A stretch of DNA of 64,000 nucleotides from Saturnia japonica (GCA_033032175.1 CM065321.1:15150501-15214500), one strand, 5' to 3'. Shown: positions 49,001-58,415, numbered from the stretch's first letter. Numbers and translations are program-made. Notes: generated by a model from the sequence alone, not told the origin.

Positions 49001-50300
49001 TGTGATGATTTTTGGTGGAGGACTATCTCTTACCTAAATCCACTTAGTGAATGTAATGGTAATGATAAGATTTTAGAACCAACCTATTACCCATTTTCCA
49101 AGTAGGCCAAAACAAAGATAGCTCAATGTTGGCCTATTTGGATACGACTTGGATACACGTGAGTTTGAATCCTATCTAAAAAATAACCCTAAGCTTTCAG
49201 TGAGGCTAAATTTTTTAATGCCCACCCTGCTAACAGCCTTAAATTGAAAATCTCTTGCCACAACCTGTACTTGTATTCATTGAGCACATAAAATATTTGC
49301 CTAACGCTAAAATCTGTTAAAAATACAAAAAATATAGATAATAATGAATCATTCACCATCATTACCATTTCACTGTTAAATTACGATTAAGGAAACAAGT
49401 TAAACAATAAAAATATGTACTAGTAACCCTTTTATTACTTAGTAAAACAGACGTAAATACTCTATATTGTAGCAGACAATCTCTGTACTGTATTTTAATT
49501 TTGCTAACACTATAGATACGTTCTTAATGTTCTTAGTCTGTTTTAAGAATTTATTATCAATATGCATTTCAGTTTTATGATGTACGCGATGATACGGGTT
49601 TTTGGGTATTTAACCTCTGTAATGGAATGGACGAAAACGCAAAATTTTATAATGTATCAGTAACCAGAATTTTTCCATCATCTTTCCTAACCTCCCAGTG
49701 AATACGTTACTTTAGTTTGACATCACAGTGATATCATATGCGTGATAATTTTATTATATAAATATATTTTACACATAATTTGATGTGAGGGTGATATCAA
49801 ATATAGGTCATATGTTCACTGGGCTATATATTTATTTAACTAGTACTTTTTTTTTAAATGAAAGTTATTTTTATTACAGAAATTAAAATATGAAGTCCAA
49901 ACTGGTTACGCAGAAGAGGAAAAGAAAATCTGTAAAATATCACATAAACAATTTGCTAGTACAGTAATTGAAACATGTCTTTTTGAAATTGAAATTCCTC
50001 AACTGATTCCTTCAAGCGTACATTTAACAGAAACAATGGTTCACATATCATATGTTTTTAGAGTGAGTGTATATGATTACAAATTACATATAATATTTAT
50101 CCAAATAACAAAAATTAATTATCAAGACTGTAAATTACACTTTAAAAATTAAAGTAATTTTCTTTTAAATTCTTTATTCCAAACAAATTATTATTATAAA
50201 TTTGTTTCAGATTGAAGTTATATTTTCTTTTCATTTTGCACTACAAGGGGATATACCGGTAACAATAGCAACACTGCCAGTTACACATTATAATTTTTAA
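45973..50300 (+). CDS. Arrestin domain-containing protein (alpha-arrestin-like), complete, 6 coding exons
   Basis: Cytoplasmic adaptor of the alpha-arrestin (ARRDC) family, whose members link membrane receptors and transporters to ubiquitin ligases and endocytosis. Exons: 45973-46090, 46269-46409, 47021-47220, 48525-48692, 49880-50062, 50211-50300; total 900 nt, 299 residues plus stop, all phases closing. Arrestin N-domain signatures are FYTGSIVTGTLLLECE near residue 18, IDFEVTGISKAQW near 41, and PFHFALPEDLPSSFE near 96. The C domain begins near KVPFEVTISNEKK and ends with GDIPVTIATLPV just before TAA. There is no C-terminal tail and no PPxY motif, which most alpha-arrestins use to recruit Nedd4-type ligases. 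Divergently transcribed from IPO11, with 1.75 kb between the start codons. Confidence 0.9.
46269..46409 (+). CDS. Arrestin-domain gene, coding exon 2
   Basis: 141 nt, phase 1 to 1. Encodes IDFEVTGISKAQWTRPMPTL and the middle of the N-domain. Acceptor GGTTTTGCAG, donor GTAAGACA. The usual EVTGEAKVRW motif of alpha-arrestins is recognisable. Confidence 0.88.
46590..46840 (+). repeat. SINE family B, copy 4 (arrestin intron 2)
   Basis: Plus-sense head GATAGTTTAGTTGTAGCGTG and GAGTTCGAATCCCTGC, body CCTAGCTAGCTACCACCCTC and GACACCTATAGGTGTGTTCC. In the same sense as the host gene. Confidence 0.72.
47021..47220 (+). CDS. Arrestin-domain gene, coding exon 3
   Basis: 200 nt, phase 1 to 0. Encodes GIYTHPFHFALPEDLPSSFE, the most conserved motif of the arrestin N-domain, then a chain of Lys-rich strands. 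Acceptor TTCTTTCAG, donor GTAAGTGA. Confidence 0.92.
47468..47705 (+). repeat. Hairpin-headed dispersed repeat, second copy (intron 3 of arrestin gene)
   Basis: Same layout as the copy at 58769, with stem CTGACAAG...CTTGTCAG: the third stem pair changed from A-T to G-C on both sides. It then shares CACTTATGCACAA, ACCAAACTA and CCGCCAAAA. Confidence 0.6.
47740..47960 (+). mobile_element. Degenerate RTE LINE 3' end (arrestin intron 3)
   Basis: Shares GTTCTCGAGTG, CGCGCACCGGAA, GAGTACCTGTCACTATGGCG-type words with the RTE tail at 1024 and ends TGAAATGATTATGACGATAA. ORF broken. Confidence 0.65.
48525..48692 (+). CDS. Arrestin-domain gene, coding exon 4
   Basis: 168 nt, phase 0 to 0. Covers the N/C domain hinge and the first strands of the arrestin C-domain (APKQKVPFEVTISNEKK). 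Acceptor AAATTTCAG, donor GTTAGTTA. Confidence 0.9.
48763..49070 (+). mobile_element. Degenerate RTE LINE 3' end (arrestin intron 4)
   Basis: Contains AAGTTCTCGAGTGGCGAACG, CATACCGGAAGAAACGGC and CAAGGTAGACCGACAACCTG, parallel to the ORF2 end at 1024, plus an unrelated inserted stretch near 48800-48870. Ends in GTAATGGTAATGATAAG. Confidence 0.6.
49125..49315 (+). repeat. SINE family B, diverged copy (arrestin intron 4)
   Basis: GAGTTTGAATCCTATC (B box), AAGCTTTCAGTGAGGC and AATGCCCACCCTGCTAACAG parallel the copy at 46590 with many changes. Confidence 0.5.
49880..50062 (+). CDS. Arrestin-domain gene, coding exon 5
   Basis: 183 nt, phase 0 to 0. C-domain strands including FEIEIPQLIPSSVHLTETMV, equivalent to the IPPLPPS region of alpha-arrestins, ending HISYVFR. 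Acceptor TTATTACAG, donor GTGAGTGT. Confidence 0.9.
50211..50300 (+). CDS. Arrestin-domain gene, coding exon 6 (stop)
   Basis: 90 nt ending in TAA at 50298-50300. Encodes EVIFSFHFALQGDIPVTIAT, the last strand pair of the C-domain (the 'lPVtIGt' end of the family). Translation stops 9 residues later, so no regulatory tail is encoded. Confidence 0.88.
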   Translation: MEVIFSFHFALQGDIPVTIATLPVTHYNF

Positions 50301-50334
50301 TAGTTACTAAACTTAATAATATAATATTGTACTA

Positions 50335-50535
50335 ATCGTGCGCGATAAGTTGAGACCTGAGCGCGGTGACGTCATTTTCGGGTCCCGGTACAGTAAACAT
50401 AAAAGAACACAACTAGCTTAGTATAGTAAGAGACTAAAAAAACCTAATGTCGTTGCGCGCTGCACAAAGCTGTTGTCATCGGGGAAGCGAGTGGGGAGTC
50501 GCATTCCGTGCGGGTCTCAACTTATCGCGCACGAG
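50335..50535. mobile_element. 201-bp MITE in the 3' UTR of the arrestin-domain gene
   Basis: Inverted ends CGTGCGCGATAAGTTGAGACC on both sides (mirror copies 50337-50357 and 50513-50533), flanked by TA (50333-50334 and 50536-50537). It lies between the stop codon and AATAAA, so it should be in the mature mRNA and fold as a hairpin. Confidence 0.8.
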
Positions 50536-50579
50536 TAGTAGGTTTAATTAAATTAAAATGTTGCATATTAATGTTAAAA

Positions 50580-50585
50580 AATAAA
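50580..50585 (+). terminator. Polyadenylation signal AATAAA of the arrestin-domain gene
   Basis: AATAAA lies 280 bases after the stop codon and directly upstream of the LINE insertion site at 50612. It is the only canonical signal I see between the stop and the LINE. Assignment by position only. Confidence 0.55.
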
Positions 50586-50623
50586 AAAGTTCTGTATTTA
50601 TACGGCTTTTATTTTGGAAAGTA

Positions 50624-53600
50624 TTTTTTTTTTTTTTTTTTTTTTAAGAACTGACTACACTGTTAGCCTTAGGGGCCCTAAAGCCGCTGCGGCTTTTACA
50701 GCTTCACCGGACTTGGGGGCGAGCGCGGAGAGCACTCAGCCACGAAAGTTATAAGGACGACTCGCACGAGGGCGCCAGAGTGGCCGGACCTCGGCTCGGG
50801 CGGTCGTCGCGTACGCAATTAAGTCGCAAACTAACTGAATCCCTACACCTACGATTCGAGCTAACTCAATTATACACATAGGCACGTTCCCTTCCTCCTG
50901 GGAGGAAGGAAGGAACCATGCGTATGTGTATTCAGTAATCAGAAATGTTTCCTACACTAACTAGCGCTAACTAACTAGCGTAAAAAAAGAAAAAAAAAGG
51001 TCCCTCACAGAACCTATGTACCTGTGTGGTGTGCACGTGTGTTTGTTCATACGTGTGTAATGTTGTATGTGGGTAACTAAGTGCTGCACGTATAGTGTCA
51101 CTTGTATCGCGCGGGCGGATGCCTGACCCAAGGGTTTCATACCGAGGAACGGACCTAGGCTTGGGTCACCCGCTAAAGAGGGTGAACGTATGGAGTGTGT
51201 GCGGGAGCGAATTTGACCGCCCGTCCTCTGCGGAGAGAACGGTGGTTACGCGGGCGTGGGCGCTGTCACGCTCTATTTGGAGAGACGAATCGGTATATTT
51301 TATTGTACATACGAGAATAAAATTTTGCGCGGCCGGTGTTTATGCCGGGTGGTCGCGTGTTTCAGAGTCGAGACGGTGTAACGTCTCGACGAGGTGGGGG
51401 AAGGCGCATATGGTCTTGACGAGACCGTAATGCTCTAGGTGGTCATTGTAGTCCATGACCTCCTGAATGCCGTGTTCACGAAGGAGCAAGATCATGATGT
51501 CGTTGCTCGCAACGTTGGAGGGAGCGCGGGGCACGGAATTGTTCGTCGCCATACGAGGCTGTGGATTAGGGCGACGGGGCCCCCATGCGTTCGGAGCCGA
51601 ACGCACGGGTTGTGATTGACCGCGAGGCGCGGGAGGGCCGGCGGCGGCCGGGATCTGGCGAGGCACTGGAAGCGCAGGAAATTCCCCTGGCGCCAGCAGG
51701 GGTTGCGCTCGGAGGGCTGAGGCGGGAGGCGCCGCCCGGGGGGCCGCCTGCCTCTGGTACCGAGGCCGCGTAGTGCGCGGAGCTTTGGGGCAACCGCGAT
51801 AATTCGCAGGGTGCCCCTCCCCTTCGCACAGTACGCAGCTCGGGGGGGTGGTGGAGTCACGCTCGCGCGTGCACTCCCTAGTAGGGTGGTCCTCTCGGCA
51901 CTTGACGCACCGCGGACGAAGATGGCAGTTACGGGCGGCGTGCCCGTAGAGCTGGCAGTTGTGACACTGCGAAGGCATGTGGGTTTTGTATGGGAGCTCG
52001 ACGGTGACGCCGGAGAGCCCGCATACATTTTCCAATTGAAAGATTGCCTTTCCCTCGGGGGAAAGGTCTAGGATGGCCACTACCATTTGTAGAGGCCGCT
52101 TCTCCTTGTTGTACATTCTATGTACCTCTCGGATAGGATAATCTTGCTCCGCGAGCGAGGAGCACACCTCCGCGGGGCTGACTTCCACCGGAATACGGCG
52201 GATCACCACGCGGAGGACGCGCTCCTCCGCAAGGGAGTAAGTGAAAAATTGAAGCCCTCTCTCCCGGAGGAGGGCAGTGAATTTACGGTGAGTATCCGAC
52301 GAACTCACCGTAACGGAAATACCATTAAGGGTATTTCGAGCTTTGTGGTATGGCAGGTTAAGCCTGCGCAACTCATTTACCAGAGTCGTCAAAGCCGCTT
52401 TGTCCCGGACGATAATAGGAGGTGGGGGGCGCTCTTTTTTCCCGACAGCGGGTGCGGGGAGCGCGGAGGACGCGGAGGCGACGGCGCCACTGACCGTTTT
52501 CACGGTTTTTGTTGCGCGAGACGGTTGCGCAGTTGGACTAATTCGCGACGGGCGTTTGCGCGACGCGACAACGGTAAAACCGTCATTTGGGGCCGCGGTA
52601 TCCATCTCCGGAGACGAATCCGGGCACGCGGGTGAGTCTAATTCGACCGGAAGGGCCGAAAAAGAATTGTTTGTTTTCACCGCGGTTTCTGTGGAACGCG
52701 CGGGACGGACGTATGGGCTATTTTTAGCCGACCTAGATTGGGACCGCGAATTGCGCGGCCCTCGCCTAACGGACGCGGGACTTGACCCGCGCGAATGGCT
52801 AGTCGGGACTGGGGGCGTGGCTACGGCCCCGGATGACGCGACGGGTGGACGCGCGACGCTATCTACGTCTCTCCACGACGAAACGCGTGGAGGCGCGGCG
52901 CCGACGGGTGCCGCGTCAGTCGGCTTGACGGTTGCGATATTTGCGACAGAGGGCGCATCGCTCGTAGAAGCGGCCCCCTGATTGGTCGCGGCGGACGGAC
53001 GCGCGACGTTGCCTGCGTCTCTCCACGACGCGACACGTGGAGGCGCGGCGGTTACTGGCGCGGCGCCAGTCGGCCCGGCTGTCCCGGCAGAGGGCGCACC
53101 GTTCGCATAAGCGGCCCCCTTATTGGCTGTGGTCGCAGCGGTGCGACGCACATTCGGAGTTTTCGTCAACGAGTCGAAAAACTCGTCTTCGGCCGTAGGG
53201 TAACGCACGAACATAAAGTTCCGATATTTTTGGTGTGCGAGTTCCATCGCTTGTATTCTGTCCTGTTGATCGCGAATGCAAGCAACCAGGTCTTGCATAT
53301 TTTTTGCCATTTCGGCGGCATTGGGTGGGGTTTGGGACATGTTTTTAATTGAGGCCTCCCTGCCTTAGGGGCAGGGGGGTGCGCCAAAAATTAAATACGA
53401 CTATCCGAGTCGGGCAAGAGTCCTGTGGTCAAGGTGCAATGACACACAGGAAGAACCTATCGGCCCTAAGGAACCCTAGCAAGCCCGGGACTGAGGACGC
53501 AGACCGGTAGTTAAACCGGGCTAGGCCCAAACAGGTTCCCGGGGATGGAGTGTGCAGGATCGGAGGGTTTGGCAGGAGACACCTGGGGCAAGACTATGCG

Positions 53601-53952
53601 ATAACCGCAAAGGCCTAGATTCCCAGGCCCGTCCGAGTCTGGCTGTTTGCCTCTGAAGGAGACAACCAGCGGGCTGCTCGGGTCACGCCCCGCTCACTTT
53701 AGTTAGCACCGTCAGGTATCCAGTGAGCGACCACAAAACCGTGGATTTACACAAAAAAAAAAACAGCAAGTCGCACCGAAAAGTGCGGTTTACCGCGAGC
53801 GTTCGACACTTGTTGAAGTACGATGAATATTGCGAGAATATATTTGAAATAAAATTTCAAAGATACGATCGTAATAGTATGGTCACGTGATGGTCGAGAG
53901 CACAAACGGAGACACGTCCGTTCGCAACCAAGACCAAATCGGAACCCCCTCC
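50624..53952 (-). mobile_element. Gag-only jockey-like LINE, apparently full length at its 5' end, with 12-bp target-site duplication
   Basis: Flanked by identical TTTTGGAAAGTA at 50612-50623 and 53953-53964. The poly-A end is the T run at 50624-50645; the element therefore reads right to left. Content in transcript order: about 610-nt 5' UTR, ORF1 (53340-51340), about 700-nt 3' UTR ending with a GCCGC/GCGGC hairpin and poly-A. There is no endonuclease or reverse-transcriptase ORF anywhere between the duplications. It is inserted 27 bases downstream of the arrestin gene's AATAAA. The 3' UTR matches several 5'-truncated copies elsewhere in the window, so the family has been mobile. Confidence 0.88.
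51340..53340 (-). CDS. LINE ORF1 protein (Gag-like, jockey type), intact
   Basis: 666 residues, ATG at 53340, no lesion. N-terminal coiled-coil-like segment (about residues 10-50, IRDQQDRIQAMELAHQKY), a long Pro/Ala/Ser/Arg-rich region with an imperfect internal duplication (AAPPRVASWRD near 110 and AAPPRVSSWRD near 155), an RRM/PRE_C2HC-like domain (about 300-450: ITVTV-type strands, LRVVIRRIPVEVSPAEV, IREVHRMYNKEKRPLQMVV), then three zinc knuckles (CHNCQLYGHAARNC, CVKCREDHPTREC, CVLCEGEGHPANYRGC). The order PRE_C2HC followed by CCHC knuckles is typical of jockey-clade ORF1, which binds element RNA. High GC, unlike all neighbouring DNA. Confidence 0.92.
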   Translation of the reverse strand: MSQTPPNAAEMAKNMQDLVACIRDQQDRIQAMELAHQKYRNFMFVRYPTAEDEFFDSLTKTPNVRRTAATTANKGAAYANGAPSAGTAGPTGAAPVTAAPPRVASWRDAGNVARPSAATNQGAASTSDAPSVANIATVKPTDAAPVGAAPPRVSSWRDVDSVARPPVASSGAVATPPVPTSHSRGSSPASVRRGPRNSRSQSRSAKNSPYVRPARSTETAVKTNNSFSALPVELDSPACPDSSPEMDTAAPNDGFTVVASRKRPSRISPTAQPSRATKTVKTVSGAVASASSALPAPAVGKKERPPPPIIVRDKAALTTLVNELRRLNLPYHKARNTLNGISVTVSSSDTHRKFTALLRERGLQFFTYSLAEERVLRVVIRRIPVEVSPAEVCSSLAEQDYPIREVHRMYNKEKRPLQMVVAILDLSPEGKAIFQLENVCGLSGVTVELPYKTHMPSQCHNCQLYGHAARNCHLRPRCVKCREDHPTRECTRERDSTTPPSCVLCEGEGHPANYRGCPKAPRTTRPRYQRQAAPRAAPPASALRAQPLLAPGEFPALPVPRQIPAAAGPPAPRGQSQPVRSAPNAWGPRRPNPQPRMATNNSVPRAPSNVASNDIMILLLREHGIQEVMDYNDHLEHYGLVKTICAFPHLVETLHRLDSETRDHPA

Positions 53953-54454
53953 TTTTGGAAAGTAGCTGTGCCTGCGATTTTGTCTGCGTAGAATACGCGC
54001 GGGGTGCGGCGCGGTGCGGCGAAGAGGAACATAGGGCGCGCGATGTACTAGTCTACTAAACACTGCTACTTTAGTTTATTTTAATAGCGCGGAACCCTAA
54101 TAATTATTTTCCTAAAATAAAAGTAGCCTAAGTTACTCATAACATCAGCTATCAGTGAAAGTTCAGTGAAAATGGGTCCAACCGTTTCGGAGAATAGACC
54201 AAACAAACAGACAAAAAATTTAAAAATGGTTTTCTGTTATAATTACGGTAAATACTTCCATGTGTATTTAGTAAAAAGTTGTTCTTTTGGCATTACAAAC
54301 AAATACGTCTATTTTATTATTAATTTGTAAACAGATCTAGTCAATGATATTTTATACGTAGTTAAGGTATTGACGCTCTTTACATGCCATCGTAAAAGGT
54401 GAGCAATTGTCTTCAGTTCACAACTTTTATCATTTTTTTCGCTGTTTCCGCCTT

Positions 54455-54775
54455 ATGTTGTAATTTCCTATTGACTACACTGTTAGCCTGAGGGGCATAA
54501 ACAAATAGAGCCGCTGATGGCTTTTACAGCTTCATCGGGCTCGGGGGCGAGCGCTTAAGGCACTCAGCCGCGAAAGCGTGGGCAACAAGCGGGCAAGGGT
54601 GCCAAAGTGGCCGGACCTTGGCTTTGGGCTGTTGCCGCGATTGCAATGAAGTCGCGATCTGTCTAATTCCCTATCCGTGACATTCGAAGTTAAACTAACA
54701 TATAGGTACATTTAAACATGTCCCTGCCTCCTAGGAGAAAGGAAGGAATATGTGTATATGTACATATAATTCCTA
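54455..54775 (-). mobile_element. 5'-truncated 3' end of the jockey-like LINE family
   Basis: Starts with the diagnostic minus-strand end GACTACACTGTTAGCC, followed by GCTTCATCGGGCTCGGGGGC and GTGGCCGGACCT, matching 50645-50950 base by base with scattered changes. No coding sequence. Lies just right of the full-length copy but is a separate insertion. Confidence 0.75.
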
Positions 54776-54849
54776 GGTATCTCTTTTGTTTCAACATGCT
54801 GTTATATTGTTTTCAAATTGCTTTTACTGAGAGTTTAACGCGTCTTGTT

Positions 54850-55590
54850 GCGGACAGCGAGCGGGGCGAGTGAATAACGATAGTGTAATAGTATAGAATG
54901 AACAAATAAATGAAATAATACGTGTTAGGAATAAGGTTTATAAATACGTGTTAGGAATAGATATAATAATATGAACTGAATATATGTATTTTAAAACGAT
55001 TAGAATAAGAATATAGCTAGTTGTAAGTTTAAATGTATAAATTTCACTAGTTGTAAGGATGAACCATGCCAGACTCGGAACATCTGGCATGGTGACTCAT
55101 GGTACTGCCGAGAGCGCGCACACAGGGCGTGCGCGCTCATTGCCTGAGCGACGCCCCGCACGGAATCCATCGCACTACCGGTTGCGAGGCAAAGGGCGAG
55201 GTTAAATATAGCGGAGAGGGCGGCAGTACTGCGATCAGTTCGAGAAACACTACAACAACAGCAAGCAGCGAATCTGCGATCAGTTCGAGAAACACTACAA
55301 TAACAGCAAGCAGCGAATCTGCGATAAGTTCGAGAAACACCACAACACCAGCAACAGCAAGCAGCGAATCTACAAGCAAACTACAGTCAAGAACGTTATT
55401 AAGAAACCACATTGTTACTACGAACTACTGTAACTTTGTAAGAAACAAGAATAAAACAAGCGCTATTAATTTAGCACACATTAAAATATTGTGGACGTCT
55501 TTTATTCACAATACGTCTATTAATACGTCATTGGACGTAGTCACAAAATTACTATTATGGATATCGACTGAAACAATGTGGTTTAGATGT
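54850..55590 (+). repeat. LTR-like region with promoter, tandem repeats and polyadenylation signal
   Basis: TAAATATA at 55203-55210 in a GC-rich context, three repeats of 45, 45 and 51 bases at 55231-55371 (GCGATCAGTTCGAGAAACAC... AGCAAGCAGCGAATCT), AATAAA at 55450-55455 and a downstream T/G-rich stretch, the order found in a retrotransposon LTR. No second LTR, primer site or pol gene is visible, so it would be a solo LTR. Boundaries not fixed. The DNA transposon at 55601 sits next to it. Alternative: a stand-alone promoter of an unrecognised transcript. Confidence 0.4.
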
Positions 55591-55620
55591 TATTATAATT
55601 GAGTCGTATAATATCAAAAA

Positions 55621-55870
55621 CGGCGTTCTCCATTTTAGTAACATTTGAAATAAACAGGAAAATTGTTTTTTTTTATTCTTTAGGCGAAATTTGGAACATT
55701 TTTTTTAAATTATACTTCATAGCTATTGTCCTCAATAATTTAAAGGAATTAAAATAGATGTATGGAGAAAATACATGAAGAAATCTTAAAAAAACCATTG
55801 GAGACTGCCGACTTTGTTAGGCACTTTTGGAGACTGCCGAGTCTGATAGTAACTGTGTTGGAGATTGCCG
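55621..55870. repeat. Left subterminal GGAGAYTGCCG repeats of the 55.6-59.1 kb transposon
   Basis: The 11-base motif occurs at 55621-55631 (minus), 55800-55810, 55829-55839 and 55860-55870 (plus), the last three about 30 bases apart. Right-end copies are at 58551-58560, 58582-58592 and 59076-59086. Clustered short repeats near both termini are the usual form of transposase-binding sites. Confidence 0.7.
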
Positions 55871-56187
55871 TTTTTGACACAATCAACGCCATCTTTAAAT
55901 CATACAAAAAGTGAGCATGTAATCTTGATACTGTATGGCAGATTCAGGTAGGTTTAGCAATATAAAGCAATCGCAAGAAATAGTACACAAATTGTTATAT
56001 TGAACCTTGAAAATATCCTGAAATTTTTATACTTCACATTACTAAATTAGGATACGTTATTTATTGATTATATTTGATGATTACACATAATATCATAGCA
56101 TTTAGGCAGTAAAAATAAAACTACATTTTTAAATATATAAGAATTTTTATAAAAAATCAGTACTTAATCATCACAATAAAAACTAAA

Positions 56188-58415
56188 TTATATTCGCAAA
56201 ACAGGCTCCTCATTCTGACATTGACATAAGACCTCATCTACATGTCCATGCGTTTCATTAGATCCTGTAGATTCATCTTCTGTATTTGTAGACGCAGTTA
56301 TTAAAGATTTGTAGAACACCAATTCCTTATCTTCGGTCCAGTTTTCTCCGTAATGTTTTACTAATAATTTCTTGACGTCTAATATCTTATTTGTGTTCAC
56401 GTGCCCAGACGAACTTACTTCGCCAACCCTCATCGTATAAAAGGTTTTTGTTTTTTTTGTTATCGCTCTATATATTCCTTCACTTACTTTATAAAACAAA
56501 TCGCCCTTTACTACCACATTATCTTTGCTCTTCGTTCTTTTGATAAAAAATCTTTTACATTTTTGAAATTGTAAATGCCAGTGACCGACATCTTTGACAA
56601 AAGTTTTCGTAGCGTTTCTCCGATCATAAACTTTAAAGTCAACTCCTAATTTAATAACAGTACTGTAATTTTTTATTATGTTCAAGTATTCTTTTGGATT
56701 TTTGATTATTTCTCGTTTTCGTATATCTTTTTCTATCATTCCAAATACTCGATCCGGCGGTATAAATGAGTGTCCTACTACAAGGAATACTATTTGAACA
56801 TTTTTTATGGTGTCTGGGACATTGTTTGCCAGCCACTTAGCTAACATTGTCATCATGGACGTATTTTTATTTTGTCCACCGCATCTATCCGCGATCAAAC
56901 GTACCGTTTTCATCCCACAAAAATCTGTTGAACAAAGTCGGTGGAATACAGCTGAGGCAATTTCATTTGAGCCCTACGCAAAAGTATCTTCAGTCCAGCA
57001 ATAAGCAAATACATTTTCTTGTGAAAGTTTGGTTTTAGAACTGCCTTGAACAATGGTGCAATTATAAAGGTATAACTGTCTAGAATAATATGTGCTTTGA
57101 TCAGGCAGTTTAGGCATAGGGCAATTTTTTTGACAATCAAAACAAAATGTCATCATATCATCTTTTTCTTCGCGAACCAAATCAAAAAATGCTTTTATTC
57201 GCAATTTATGCACTCTTCTTTCTATCATTATATTATTTCGTTTTGATGTATCTTTCTCTACTTTCAATAATTCATCATACTGCAAACAAGTTGAACAGAC
57301 ATCCGTTCGTAGCGAGCCAAATCCCAAATTAAAATGCGTATTAAATATCTTTCTGAAATATGCCTTTTTCACTTTTAAATGACTCTCTGCTGGAGCGTTA
57401 TACATACGCCACATCTTATTAATGTTAAGGTCAGCTGCTAGATAAAATCTTTTTGTTTTACCTCGACAATAATGAGGCTCATCGCAATTGAAACTACCGA
57501 TAAACGTCTTTACAGCAGCAAGTTTTTCTCTGAATACAAATTCTTTGCGATTACCTTCGCACCGTTCAGTAATTAAAGAACCAGTTTTAAAAAAATGTTT
57601 CATTATTGTTAGAATTCTGTGTTTCGTGATTTGCAATATATTAAGAAATGCTAACTGACAAACAGGAATAATGCGTTTCTGACTTAAACAAAACACCTTA
57701 AATTTAGTCTGTATAAGTTTCCGTTTATTAGAATTCTGTTGCCCTCTGCGTCTTTTTATATTTTTTGGTTTGCAATATTTTAAAATAAATGCATCTTGAG
57801 ATACTTTTTCTAATTTTTTGTAAAACATTTCGTAAAAGTACTTGATGTCCCCCATCGTTAATGATCCACATTTAAAAGCATTAGTGTTGTGTTGACGAAC
57901 TGGTAAACTCTTAGAAGAATACCTGTAAGGAAACAGCATCTGATAAAACCTATAAATACTGATGAAGTTCAAATCAGTGTTTTAGTCGTGAAAATGTAGG
58001 AAAAAACACAATTTCGCATTAATAATATTAGTAAGAATATGTTAGCTATAGCTAAAACTTGTATCTCCGATAATAAGCTTTGATCATCGGAATAGTATAA
58101 ACTAAAAACTAAGGATTATCGTAGAAGCCCAGCATAGATATTTTAAGTTAATTATTGCTCCTAATAACATATATTTACTTGTTTGTTATAAATACATTGA
58201 AGGAATAAATATAATATATTATTATACTTACATACGTAATAAATAATCTAAATAACTAAAAATCACAAAAACAATAAATAAAAAATTTCAAAGTATCAAA
58301 ATTGTGTAAGCGTTGCGTACGAACCTCGCCCGTTTCTTCATGTTTACTGTCCAATTATCTGGATTCTTCTGCCGTTTTCTTGATTGTCTGGGTAGACACG
58401 GTGACACGGGATGTT
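56188..58415 (-). pseudogene. Transposase-like gene (RNase-H-like, DUF7869-type) with one in-frame stop
   Basis: Two exons are visible: 58415-58325 (basic, RQSRKRQKNPDNW then MKKRAR, a likely nuclear-localisation/DNA-contact segment) and 57922-56188, joined by GTTCGTAC...TTTCCTTACAG in closing phase. The second exon is one continuous frame of 578 codons with a single TAG at 56976-56974, ending LRI and TAA. Candidate catalytic acids are Asp in CFDCQK (57136-57138), Asp in IADRCGGQNKN (56887-56889), and Asp (56752-56754) and Glu (56731-56733) in GHSFIPPDRVFGMIEKD. This D...D...D/E order is what DDE/RNase-H-fold nucleases show and, as I remember it, is the conserved core of proteins labelled DUF7869. 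CSTCLQYDELL gives a possible metal-binding pair. A further 5' exon with the start codon is expected between 58416 and 59070 but not identified. Confidence 0.75.

Noticed and set aside
51492..52981. Long plus- and minus-strand frames overlapping the LINE ORF1, including a 212-codon plus-strand frame
   Set aside because: High-GC shadows of the 666-codon Gag-like ORF, which has recognisable domains and zinc knuckles; the others are low-complexity Arg/Gly/Ala strings.
55099..55602. 167-codon frame with Ser/Thr repeats as a protein gene
   Set aside because: The repeat is a DNA tandem duplication in an LTR-like noncoding context, with no signal peptide, intron or family match; kept only as a finding.
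56188..57972. Domesticated host gene interpretation of the RNase-H-like protein
   Set aside because: It lies inside matched terminal inverted repeats with a target duplication and carries a stop, so a mobile-element gene is the simpler reading.
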